NCBI RefSeq assembly: GCF_013702265.1
Contig: NZ_CP059348.1
Coordinates: 3,410,001-3,474,000, forward strand
From: Providencia rettgeri
GTDB lineage: Bacteria; Pseudomonadota; Gammaproteobacteria; Enterobacterales; Enterobacteriaceae
DNA: 64,000 nucleotides
Reading direction: 5' to 3'
The notes beneath the pieces are model-generated. The model saw only the letters and a program-made list of their open reading frames with translations. It did no database searches and had not been told where the DNA came from. Of this stretch, positions 50,135-58,190 are shown one piece after another; within the stretch, counting starts at the first letter, position 1, and the number at the start of each line of letters is the position of its first letter. The translations under genes were made by a program, and so were the position numbers.

Positions 50135-50551
50135 ATGAGACTTACCATCATCCCTCTGGTCAATCCTACTGAGCAACAATACATCGACTTATCGAAGATC
50201 TGGCTAGACCAGAATCGAACACAACTCGAACAAAGCCTTGAGTCTGGTATACGTTTTTATGGGGCGCGTTTTAATGAGCGATTATTAGCGGCGGCTAAAG
50301 TGGTTATTTATCAACAACAAGGTACGATCTGTGATTTTAATGTCCGTGAAATCACTCGACGCCGCGGCGTTGGATCGTATCTTTTACAGGAAATTTGCCG
50401 TCAACAACCTGAAATTCGCCATTGGATCTTTGACTTGCAGGGCGTGAAACCGCAAAACAAAATTGCTTTGGAGAAATTTCTTGTCGCTTGTGGTTTTCAA
50501 CCCACCGAAGAAACCCATCATTGGCAGCTAAACATCGAGCCATCAGTATGA
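50135..50551 (+). CDS. panM: PanM/PanZ, PanD maturation factor
   Basis: 138 residues from ATG 50135 (MRLTIIPLV), equivalent to the E. coli start; two earlier in-frame ATGs (50108, 50120) leave the choice a little open. It has the GNAT-fold VREITRRRGVGSYLLQEI acetyl-CoA loop. PanM binds acetyl-CoA and triggers self-cleavage of aspartate decarboxylase PanD, tuning pantothenate synthesis. Located next to liv as in E. coli. It overlaps the next gene as ATGA. Confidence 0.9.
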   Translation: MRLTIIPLVNPTEQQYIDLSKIWLDQNRTQLEQSLESGIRFYGARFNERLLAAAKVVIYQQQGTICDFNVREITRRRGVGSYLLQEICRQQPEIRHWIFDLQGVKPQNKIALEKFLVACGFQPTEETHHWQLNIEPSV

Positions 50552-50934
50552 AACTTAATAAAATTCATCACGTTGCTATTATTTGCTCCGACTTTGCTAA
50601 GAGTAAGCATTTTTACTGCCAGATCCTTGGATTACAGCTTCTCTCAGAATATTACCGTCCAGAGAATGACTCATGGAAAGCAGATTTAGCTTTTGGAGAG
50701 CATTATCAGATTGAGCTGTTTAGTTTCGCCAATCCGCCCAAAAGACTCAGTTACCCTGAAGCGACTGGATTACGTCATTTAGCGTTTGAGGTGGATAATA
50801 TCGAGGAATGGATTGCCTATTTGGCACAAAATCAGGTGGTGTGTGAGGGGGTAAGAATCGACCCGTATACTCAGAAGCGTTTTACCTTCTTTACGGATCC
50901 AGATGGACTGCCTTTAGAACTTTATTCCCGTTAA
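50548..50934 (+). CDS. YaeR-type VOC (glyoxalase-like) metalloprotein
   Basis: 128 residues from ATG 50548, which overlaps the panM stop. Single VOC domain with likely metal ligands His8, Glu56 (QIELFSF), His77 (LRHLAF) and Glu124 (LPLELY), as in E. coli YaeR. The family resembles glyoxalase I but its substrate is not established. In E. coli yaeR lies elsewhere; coupling to panM is a local feature. Confidence 0.88.
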   Translation: MKLNKIHHVAIICSDFAKSKHFYCQILGLQLLSEYYRPENDSWKADLAFGEHYQIELFSFANPPKRLSYPEATGLRHLAFEVDNIEEWIAYLAQNQVVCEGVRIDPYTQKRFTFFTDPDGLPLELYSR

Positions 50935-50954
50935 TTACTAGGGGAAAGGAATAA

Positions 50955-51000
50955 GTTATCTGCATCTATTTTCCAATCAAAGGAAATAAATGCAGATAAC
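50955..51000. terminator. Long hairpin between yaeR-like gene and rpoH
   Basis: GTTATCTGCAT (50955-50965) pairs with ATGCAGATAAC (50990-51000), and the inner bases TATTTTCC / GGAAATA extend the stem to about 19 bp. No strong T tract on either side; it lies between convergent genes, so termination or 3-prime-end protection is likely. Confidence 0.65.
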
Positions 51001-51018
51001 GTAGACGGGCAAGAAACA

Positions 51019-51894
51019 TTACATCTCGTCGTCTTCATCTTCCATCGCAAGACGTAGCTTTTTCATGGCATTCTTTTCAAGCTGGCGAACACGCTCAGCG
51101 GAAACGCCATATTTGTCGGCCAGTTCTTGCAGCGTCGTTTTGTTGTCATCATCCAACCAACGAGCACGAATGATATCTTGGCTGCGCTCATCTAATGACG
51201 CTAATGCATCTGCTAAGCGGTCAGTCGCGTGGCTTTCCCAGTTATCATCTTCAATGGTATTAGCAAAATCAGAAGACTTATCTTGGAGAAAAAGCACCGG
51301 CGCAACAGGGCCACCGAAATCACCGCTATCATCGTCGTCAGACATATCAAATGCCATGTCTTGCGCCGCCATACGTGATTCCATTTCCAGCACATCTTTG
51401 GTGCTCACACCTAGCTCTTGCGCAACCATATCCACCTCTTCTTGGTTAAACCAACCAAGGCGTTTTTTATTCTTTCTTAAGTTGAAGAATAACTTACGCT
51501 GGGATTTTGTTGTTGCGACTTTAACGATACGCCAGTTACGTAAAACGTATTCATGAATTTCCGCTTTGATCCAATGCACTGCGAAAGACACCAAACGCAC
51601 ACCCACTTCAGGATTAAAGCGACGCACAGCCTTCATCAGGCCGATGTTGCCTTCCTGAATTAAGTCAGCTTGTGGTAAACCATAGCCTGCATAGCTACGC
51701 GCGATGTGAATAACAAAGCGCAAATGGGATAAAATCAGTTGCTTAGCAGCTTCGAGGTCACCATCGTAATGCAGCCTTTCTGCCAGTTCCTTTTCTTCCT
51801 CTGCGGTCAGCATCGGGTAAGCATTGGCAGCTCGCATATAAGCTTCAATACTTCCTTGTGGAACAAGCGCTAATGATTGCATGTCTTTGGTCAT
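51019..51894 (-). CDS. rpoH: Heat-shock sigma factor RpoH (sigma-32)
   Basis: 291 residues. Region 2 ([29 protein letters not shown]), the RpoH box ([10 protein letters not shown]) that couples to chaperone control, and region 4 ([28 protein letters not shown]) are all present. GAGGATCTTA precedes the ATG. In E. coli translation is governed by mRNA structure at the start; not tested here. It lies upstream of ftsEX in gene order as in E. coli. Confidence 0.98.
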   Translation of the reverse strand: MTKDMQSLALVPQGSIEAYMRAANAYPMLTAEEEKELAERLHYDGDLEAAKQLILSHLRFVIHIARSYAGYGLPQADLIQEGNIGLMKAVRRFNPEVGVRLVSFAVHWIKAEIHEYVLRNWRIVKVATTKSQRKLFFNLRKNKKRLGWFNQEEVDMVAQELGVSTKDVLEMESRMAAQDMAFDMSDDDDSGDFGGPVAPVLFLQDKSSDFANTIEDDNWESHATDRLADALASLDERSQDIIRARWLDDDNKTTLQELADKYGVSAERVRQLEKNAMKKLRLAMEDEDDEM

Positions 51895-52096
51895 TAAGAT
51901 CCTCTATGAATTGTACTGAAATGGGAGAGAGTCGATACAGACAAACCGTAGTCTATCAGCTTAGCCGCGTTAAATAAATTATATACAAGAATAGTTAACC
52001 GCAGGTCAATATCTGACACATAATTAGAAAAGAAGTTCGCAGAAATTTATTTTTCCCATCAGTGCCAATAAGTTAGCACCGATGGGAACAACTAAA

Positions 52097-53074
52097 TTAT
52101 TCTGGTCTGAAATGGCGTAAATGTTGTAATGTTGCCAGCCATGCCGCTACCCAGCCCACAATTGCAGACATTAAAATAATCAACAGAGCCTCTTCCCACA
52201 GTAGCCCTTCAATGTGGAATTGCGTACCAAATACGCTGGCTACTTGTGCGACTAAATCGGACAGCTGCCACACCAGTAAGAATGTCATAATGAGGGCGAT
52301 CACCGCACCCAAGGCACCTAACACAACTCCGCCATTTAAGAACGGTCGCATGATAAAGCCATCGGTAGCCCCAATCAGTTTCATCACATTGATGGTATCG
52401 CGACGGGCAAAGATATTTAGCCGCACACTATTACCAATCACTAAGAACAATGAAACAATCATCAAAATGCCAATCACCGATGCCACTTGCCCCACCAACC
52501 GCGTTAATGCCGCTAGGCGTGAGAACCAGCTATCATCCATTCGAACTTCTTCAATGCCGTTAACTTGACTGACACGGTCGCGCAGTGTGGCTAAGGCATT
52601 CGAACCTTCAAAATCCAGTTTCGGGGTGATAATTGCCACTGCTGGTAGTGGATTCTCTTCTAGCATATCTAATGCGGTACTAAAGCCAGACCAGCTACGG
52701 AATTCCGATATCGCTTGATCGCGAGATAAGTAATTCACATGAGCAACGCCATCAAGGGCTTCAAGCTGGGTCACCACATTTTGTCCCCCTTGTTCATCGA
52801 GAGACTTATCCAGATAGACCGTCAACTGAGGCGTCGGATACCACTGTTCAGCCGCTTGAGAAACATTCTTCCAAACGATATAACACAGACTTGGCAGCGC
52901 TAATGAAATGGCAATGACCATCACGGTTAAAAAGGTTGCCAGCGGTTGACGTAGCATATCAGCCAGCGCATTTAACCAAGAGTAGCGCCACTGCTCACGC
53001 CAGCCACCTTTGAGTGCTTTGCTTTTTGATTGCATGGCACGTTCTGGCTTCGCTTTGCGGACATTCTTAGCCAT
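52097..53074 (-). CDS. ftsX: Cell-division ABC permease FtsX
   Basis: 325 residues from ATG 53074, preceded by a perfect GGAGGT; a start four codons earlier is also open. A basic N-terminal tail, four membrane helices (about 45-70, 195-220, 245-275, 295-315) and a periplasmic loop that activates wall hydrolases through EnvC. It overlaps ftsE by 8 nt. Confidence 0.96.
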   Translation of the reverse strand: MAKNVRKAKPERAMQSKSKALKGGWREQWRYSWLNALADMLRQPLATFLTVMVIAISLALPSLCYIVWKNVSQAAEQWYPTPQLTVYLDKSLDEQGGQNVVTQLEALDGVAHVNYLSRDQAISEFRSWSGFSTALDMLEENPLPAVAIITPKLDFEGSNALATLRDRVSQVNGIEEVRMDDSWFSRLAALTRLVGQVASVIGILMIVSLFLVIGNSVRLNIFARRDTINVMKLIGATDGFIMRPFLNGGVVLGALGAVIALIMTFLLVWQLSDLVAQVASVFGTQFHIEGLLWEEALLIILMSAIVGWVAAWLATLQHLRHFRPE

Positions 53075-53732
53075 GTTGACCTCCAAGCATCCGACCTTCG
53101 CTTAAGGTCAATACACGCAAATTACGGCGTTCAATCAACGCAATATCGTGGGTTGCCATTAATACGGTCACACCCACGCGGTTAAACTCTTCAAATAAAC
53201 GCATAATGCCTTCAGATAACTCATTATCAAGGTTACCTGTCGGCTCATCCGCGAGAAGCATCGTTGGCTTATTCACCACTGCGCGTGCGATTCCCACGCG
53301 CTGCTGTTCACCACCAGACAGTTGGATTGGGAAGTTTCTCGCTTTATCCAACAAACCGACTTTATCCAATGCTGCGCTCACGCGTCGGCGAATATCTTCG
53401 CTACTTGCACCAGAAATAATCAGCGGCATCGCCACGTTGTCATAAACTGTGCGGTCAAATAACAGATGGTGATCTTGGAAAATCATGCCGATCTGTCTGC
53501 GCAGAAAAGGGATCTCTCTGTCTTTTAGTCGGCTGATATCGTGACCATTAAACAGAATATGACCCGCACTTGGGCGCTCAATACCACAAATCAGTTTAAG
53601 TAATGTACTTTTACCTGCGCCTGAGTGACCCGTTAAAAATGCCATTTCCCCAGGGCGTAGATGGAAATCTACCCCTTGGAGCGCTTGGCGGCCACCGCGA
53701 TAAGCTTTACTCACATGTTCAAAGCGGATCAT
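53067..53732 (-). CDS. ftsE: Cell-division ABC ATPase FtsE
   Basis: 221 residues with Walker [14 protein letters not shown], signature [14 protein letters not shown] and Walker [13 protein letters not shown]. It drives FtsX at the septum. It lies 6 nt after ftsY, with ftsX overlapping its end: the standard ftsYEX operon. Confidence 0.97.
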   Translation of the reverse strand: MIRFEHVSKAYRGGRQALQGVDFHLRPGEMAFLTGHSGAGKSTLLKLICGIERPSAGHILFNGHDISRLKDREIPFLRRQIGMIFQDHHLLFDRTVYDNVAMPLIISGASSEDIRRRVSAALDKVGLLDKARNFPIQLSGGEQQRVGIARAVVNKPTMLLADEPTGNLDNELSEGIMRLFEEFNRVGVTVLMATHDIALIERRNLRVLTLSEGRMLGGQHG

Positions 53733-53738
53733 CGAAAA

Positions 53739-55787
53739 TTATTCCTCTCGGGCAAATAGAGCCTCGATAAAGTCATCGGCTTTAAATGGGCGTAAATCTT
53801 CAATACCTTCACCAATCCCGATATAACGAATTGGAATACCGAATTGATCAGCGATTGAGAAGATTACGCCACCTTTTGCTGTACCATCGAGTTTTGTCAG
53901 TGTAATACCGGTTAAACCTACGGCGTCATTGAAAATTTTAGCCTGACTAACCGCATTTTGTCCGGTGCTCGCATCGAGGGTCAACATAATTTCATGAGGG
54001 GCTGACTCATCAAGCTTCTTCATCACGCGGACAATTTTCTTCAATTCTTCCATTAAGTGCGCTTTATTTTGTAAGCGCCCTGCGGTATCGGCGATCAACA
54101 CATCGACACCTTTTGCTTGAGCAGATTGAATCGCATCAAAAATCACGGAAGCAGGATCCGCACCAGTATGCTGAGCGACAACTGAAATATTGTTACGATC
54201 GCCCCACACTTGCAGTTGTTCAACTGCCGCGGCACGGAATGTATCACCCGCCGCCAGCATGACGGACTTACCTTCTGATTGATACTGACGTGCTAATTTA
54301 CCAATCGTGGTAGTTTTACCTACACCGTTAACACCAACCATCAGAATAACATAAGGTTTTTTACCTTCGATCTCTAATGGTTTGTCTACGGTGGCTAAAA
54401 TATCAGACATTTCTTCACGCAGCTTGCCGTACAACGCTTCGGCATCTTTTAGCTCTTTACGGGAAGCGTGCTGCGTTAAGTTATCAATGATTTTACGGGT
54501 AGTTTCAACACCGACATCCGCAATTAATAACTGCTCTTCTAGCTCTTCAAAAAGGTCGTCATCGATTTTTTTGCCCTTGAATAGACCAAGGAAACCCGAA
54601 CCTAAATTTTGACGAGTTTTTAATAAGCCTTTCTTCAGTCGGCTGAAAAAGCCTTCTTTTTTCGGTTTTTCCTGCTCAACTGGCTGAGTTTTCGCAGCAT
54701 CTTCTTCCGCTTGCTTTTGCGCTTCTTCCTCGGCTAAACGTGCCGCTTCGGCCTCTTCCTCTGCAATACGAGCTGCTTCTGCCTCTTGGCGTTCGCGTTC
54801 GGCTTTTTCTTCGGCTTCTTTGATAGCAGCAAGTTCAGCTTGGCGCTGACGCTCCGCTTCTTCTTCCGCCAAGCGAGCTGCTTCTGCCTCTTGGCGTTCG
54901 CGTTCGGCTTTTTCTTCGGCTTCTTTGATAGCAGCGAGTTCAGCTTGGCGCTGACGCTCCGCTTCTTCTTCCGCTAAGCGAGCTGCTTCTGCCTCTTGGC
55001 GTTCGCGTTCGGCTTTTTCTTCGGCTTCTTTGATAGCAGCAAGTTCAGCTTGGCGCTGACGCTCCGCTTCTTCTTCCGCTAAGCGAGCCGCTTCCGCCTC
55101 TTGGCGTTCGCGTTCGGCTTTCTCTTCCGCTTCTTTGATAGCAGCGAGTTCAGCTTGGCGTTGGCGCTCCGCTTCTTCTTCCGCTAAGCGAGTGATTTCC
55201 GCCTCTTGACGCTCGCGATCAGCTTGCTCTTGCGCTAGACGAGCGGCTTCCGCTGCTTGGTATTCACCTTCCGCTTTTTCTTCTGCGGCTTTGATAACAG
55301 CTAACTCAGCTTGATGCTGGCGTTCCGCTTCTTCTTCGGCAGCTTTAATCGCAGCCTGCTCGATTTGATGTTGGCGCTCCGCGGCTTCTTCAGCTTGGCG
55401 TAAAGCCTGCGCTTCTAACGCTTCTCTCGCCGCTTTTTCTTCTGCTATACGCTTTTCTTCTGCCGCTTGGCGCGCTTGCTCTGCATTTTCTGCCGCAATG
55501 CGCATCGCCTCTAATTGTGCTTTATGCTGGCGTTCTGCTTCTTCCGCGGCAGCCGTGATCGCATCTTGTTCTGCTTGATATTGGCGCTCCGCTTCATCTT
55601 CAGCCGCTTTAATTGCATCAAGCTCTGCCTGATGTTGACGCTCAGCTTCTGCTGTAGCGGCATCCTGTTGCTCTGTATCATGAACAACATCATTTTTCAG
55701 TTCGACATCCGATTGCTGGGTTTCTTCTTCATTCTTACGACCAAATCCCAACCATGAGAAAAAGCCTTTTTTCTTATCTTTAGCCAT
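53739..55787 (-). CDS. ftsY: Signal recognition particle receptor FtsY with enlarged acidic domain
   Basis: 682 residues against about 497 in E. coli. The NG GTPase is complete: GVNGVGKT (485-492), DTAGRLQNK (567-575), TKLDGTAKGG (about 631). The extra length is all in the N-terminal A domain (about 25-375), a charged coiled-coil-like stretch built of a 35-residue unit (EAEAARLAEEEAERQRQAEL...) in four near-identical copies plus degenerate ones. FtsY targets ribosome-nascent chains to the inner membrane. Confidence 0.97.
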   Translation of the reverse strand: MAKDKKKGFFSWLGFGRKNEEETQQSDVELKNDVVHDTEQQDAATAEAERQHQAELDAIKAAEDEAERQYQAEQDAITAAAEEAERQHKAQLEAMRIAAENAEQARQAAEEKRIAEEKAAREALEAQALRQAEEAAERQHQIEQAAIKAAEEEAERQHQAELAVIKAAEEKAEGEYQAAEAARLAQEQADRERQEAEITRLAEEEAERQRQAELAAIKEAEEKAERERQEAEAARLAEEEAERQRQAELAAIKEAEEKAERERQEAEAARLAEEEAERQRQAELAAIKEAEEKAERERQEAEAARLAEEEAERQRQAELAAIKEAEEKAERERQEAEAARIAEEEAEAARLAEEEAQKQAEEDAAKTQPVEQEKPKKEGFFSRLKKGLLKTRQNLGSGFLGLFKGKKIDDDLFEELEEQLLIADVGVETTRKIIDNLTQHASRKELKDAEALYGKLREEMSDILATVDKPLEIEGKKPYVILMVGVNGVGKTTTIGKLARQYQSEGKSVMLAAGDTFRAAAVEQLQVWGDRNNISVVAQHTGADPASVIFDAIQSAQAKGVDVLIADTAGRLQNKAHLMEELKKIVRVMKKLDESAPHEIMLTLDASTGQNAVSQAKIFNDAVGLTGITLTKLDGTAKGGVIFSIADQFGIPIRYIGIGEGIEDLRPFKADDFIEALFAREE
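54781..55200 (-). repeat. Four tandem 105-bp repeats inside ftsY
   Basis: Copies begin at 54781, 54886, 54991 and 55096 (for example at the shared word GCCTCTTGGC), with a degenerate fifth at 55201. Near identity at DNA level, including silent positions, points to recent in-frame duplication or slippage. Confidence 0.95.
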
Positions 55788-56004
55788 CAGCCACTACACT
55801 CCTCGCGGTAAAAACATGGCGTTTAAAAATTAAATCGCAATAAAATTACATGCAGTCTATCATTTCATCGCGCAGCAACACATATCTGAAAGAAAAATCC
55901 TGACAATTTATTCTTATTTTTCTGTTAAAACCGTGAAACCGAAGCGCTACAATAGTCCCCAATAATTTATACATTCCTCAATGAACTAAGCAACTATACA
56001 TATT

Positions 56005-56622
56005 ATGGCAAAAAAACCACAAACAGCCTCCCTGGGGCAAATTCGTGTCATTGGTGGTAAGTGGCGTGGGCGAAAACTGCCTGTACGCGATAGTGAGGGC
56101 TTACGTCCCACCACTGATCGCATCAAAGAAACGCTCTTTAACTGGCTCATGCCAGTGATCCGTGATGCTCGCTGTCTTGATTGCTTCGCAGGTAGCGGCG
56201 CTTTAGGTTTTGAAGCCTTATCTCGCTTTGCCGAGCACGTCACGTTTATTGAACTTGATAAACAAAATGCCAAGCTTCTTAGTGAGAACAAAGTTCGCTT
56301 AGACGCTGATAATGCGACCGTTATTAATAACAGCAGCCTCACCGTTCTCAGCCAAGTAGGAACGCCTTGTGATGTGGTGTTTATCGACCCACCTTTTCGT
56401 AAAGGGCTACTTGGAGAAACCATCACGCTACTGGAAAAAAATCAGTGGTTAGCTGATGAAAGTTGGATTTATGTAGAGTCAGAAGCGGAGTTACCACTTA
56501 CTGACATTCCCGCAAACTGGCAGCTACACCGTGAAAAGGTCGCTGGCCAAGTTGCGTATCGTCTGTTTATTCGTCAATCTGTTAATTCATCAAGTATGCA
56601 GGGAGAAAAAGATGCTGATTAA
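56005..56622 (+). CDS. rsmD: 16S rRNA m2G966 methyltransferase RsmD
   Basis: 205 residues. Substrate-binding N-terminus GGKWRGRKLPV, SAM motif LDCFAGSGALGFEALSR and catalytic DPPF (FIDPPFRKG). It methylates G966 of 16S rRNA. It is divergent from ftsY and overlaps yhhL by 11 nt, the E. coli order. Confidence 0.97.
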   Translation: MAKKPQTASLGQIRVIGGKWRGRKLPVRDSEGLRPTTDRIKETLFNWLMPVIRDARCLDCFAGSGALGFEALSRFAEHVTFIELDKQNAKLLSENKVRLDADNATVINNSSLTVLSQVGTPCDVVFIDPPFRKGLLGETITLLEKNQWLADESWIYVESEAELPLTDIPANWQLHREKVAGQVAYRLFIRQSVNSSSMQGEKDAD

Positions 56623-56896
56623 TATCGGACGTCTGCTCATGATTTGTGTTTGGGGCTTTATGATCTTTAATATTGTGCATCCATTTCCTAAGCCATTGAA
56701 ATATTTCATGGATGTTGCAATGGTATTTATGATTTTCATGCACGCATTGCAGACTATCTTCCTGAAAGCCAGCTTACCAAAAGATCAAAAGCTAACAGGG
56801 CTCCAGCAGACAAAAATTTTCTTTTTTGGCGTGTTTGAAATGCTTGCCATGCATAAGAAAACAAAAGCGGCTATTGAAGCCGCTAAAAAGAAATAA
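56612..56896 (+). CDS. yhhL: YhhL, DUF1145 membrane protein
   Basis: 94 residues from ATG 56612, which has GGGAG 6-7 nt upstream inside the end of rsmD; longer readings are spurious. Two membrane helices and a lysine-rich tail (AAIEAAKKK). Function unknown. Position after rsmD is conserved in enterobacteria. It ends 4 nt from the convergent yhhM. Confidence 0.9.
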   Translation: MLINIGRLLMICVWGFMIFNIVHPFPKPLKYFMDVAMVFMIFMHALQTIFLKASLPKDQKLTGLQQTKIFFFGVFEMLAMHKKTKAAIEAAKKK

Positions 56897-56900
56897 TCGT

Positions 56901-57254
56901 TTATTCAGAGGGTTCGAAGCGAATAAATCGCGTACCTTGTAGGGTTAGCTTACCTTTAGCGCCCAACTCAACACCTTGGTACTGCTCTTCGCTGACGATC
57001 ACTTTAATCGTTTCTCCTGAAGCTTGAGTCTGAAAATAAAGTTCATAGCGAAAAGTTTCAGGAGATACCACATCGCGTTCCCGGGAACGCATATTTGGAT
57101 AAGGGTAATCCTTTTTCTCTTTAACGAGCACTAACTGACTGACAGGCAATGAATTATCATTAATTTCATTCTGTTTCTTTTGGTCAAAAAAACGCTTAGT
57201 GGCTAACACGGCGATAATCGCGAGAACAATAATTAAGAGAATTGGCTTATTCAT
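56901..57254 (-). CDS. yhhM: YhhM, DUF2500 protein
   Basis: 117 residues: one N-terminal membrane anchor (about 3-20) and a periplasmic beta-rich domain (YELYFQTQASGETIKVIVSEEQYQG) as in DUF2500. Function unknown. It sits between yhhL and yhhN as in E. coli. Confidence 0.9.
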   Translation of the reverse strand: MNKPILLIIVLAIIAVLATKRFFDQKKQNEINDNSLPVSQLVLVKEKKDYPYPNMRSRERDVVSPETFRYELYFQTQASGETIKVIVSEEQYQGVELGAKGKLTLQGTRFIRFEPSE

Positions 57255-57412
57255 AATTTATATATTTAGCTTAGAATTATCATAAGTATATACCCTCTAT
57301 CGCTCAAATTGCAGATAAACGCCATACAATTTATGCGAGACGCGGTATAGTTCATTTATATTTAATCGCTCTTGGTGATTTCTCTTTTCCAGAAACTCTT
57401 AAGGATATGTGT

Positions 57413-58042
57413 ATGATTAGTTGGCCATTCCTCGCTGTTTTATTTTCTGGCTGGCTGTACGTTGATGCAGCCTATCGTGGTCCTGAGTGGCAACGTTGGT
57501 TATTCCGCCCTATTACTTTGCTTCTTCTACTAATCTGGGGATGGAGTTCTGACGACTTAAATGCGCAAACCTACCTGATTTTAGGCGGTTTAGTGCTTTC
57601 CTTAGTTGCCGACCTTTCGAGAATGTTTTCTAGTGAGCACTTGCTTACTTCTTTAGGGCTGATGTTCTTAAGTTATCTGGTCTACACCATTAGCTTTGGA
57701 ATGCAATTCAACTTTGGTCTGTATCTGCCTTGGCTCATCGTCCCTATCGCTATCGCAGCCGTCACCTTGGTGCTGATTTGGGGAAAACTGGAAAGCCAAC
57801 AGCCTGTTGTTTTCGCCTCTATTATTATGAGCATGATTATGATGTGGGTGGCAGGAGACCAATACTTTGGCTTAGGTCGAGAATTTAATTTCTCGATTAT
57901 GGTGGGCGCTTCTATGCTGTTTTTATCTCACTGCATCTGGCTAATTGCCCATTTCCGTTTCCCATTCAAAGCCTCGAAAGCAGTCGTAGCCGCATTCTAC
58001 TTCCTCGGCCAGTTCTTTATTGTTCGCGCCATTTATTTATAA
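57413..58042 (+). CDS. yhhN: YhhN, TMEM86-family lysoplasmalogenase-like protein
   Basis: 209 residues from ATG 57413; AAGGA lies 7 nt upstream, whereas the ATG at 57407 is too close to it. Seven or eight membrane helices, with WLYVDAAYRGPEWQRWLFRPITLLLLL near the start, matching E. coli YhhN. Eukaryotic relatives cleave lysoplasmalogens; the bacterial role is not established. Ends at a 14-bp-stem terminator. Confidence 0.92.
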   Translation: MISWPFLAVLFSGWLYVDAAYRGPEWQRWLFRPITLLLLLIWGWSSDDLNAQTYLILGGLVLSLVADLSRMFSSEHLLTSLGLMFLSYLVYTISFGMQFNFGLYLPWLIVPIAIAAVTLVLIWGKLESQQPVVFASIIMSMIMMWVAGDQYFGLGREFNFSIMVGASMLFLSHCIWLIAHFRFPFKASKAVVAAFYFLGQFFIVRAIYL

Positions 58043-58048
58043 TCCCCC

Positions 58049-58103
58049 GCCAATTGATAAAACGTGCTATTTGAAAATTTTATCAATTGGCTTCCCCTTT
58101 TTC
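58049..58103 (+). terminator. Terminator of yhhN
   Basis: A 14-bp perfect stem GCCAATTGATAAAA (58049-58062) / TTTTATCAATTGGC (58078-58091), followed by TTCCCCTTTTT. Confidence 0.9.
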
Positions 58104-58105
58104 GT

Positions 58106-58137
58106 TTGACTCTAGAGTCTACTCCAAAGTGTAGACT
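58106..58137 (+). promoter_or_regulatory. ZntR-type promoter of zntA
   Basis: TTGACT (58106-58111), a 20-bp spacer, TAGACT (58132-58137). The long spacer holds the dyad ACTCTAGAGT...ACTCCAAAGT, like the E. coli zntA promoter that ZntR untwists when it binds Zn, Cd or Pb. zntR itself is not in the window. Confidence 0.92.
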
Positions 58138-58190
58138 TAACCTTAATTAGAGAACATGGTTAAAAACGCATCTAGAAAAAGGGGGCGCTT

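Noticed and set aside
54781-55620. Regularly spaced repeats resembling a CRISPR array
   Set aside because: The 105-bp units are contiguous without spacers and keep one reading frame; they are the FtsY A-domain repeats.
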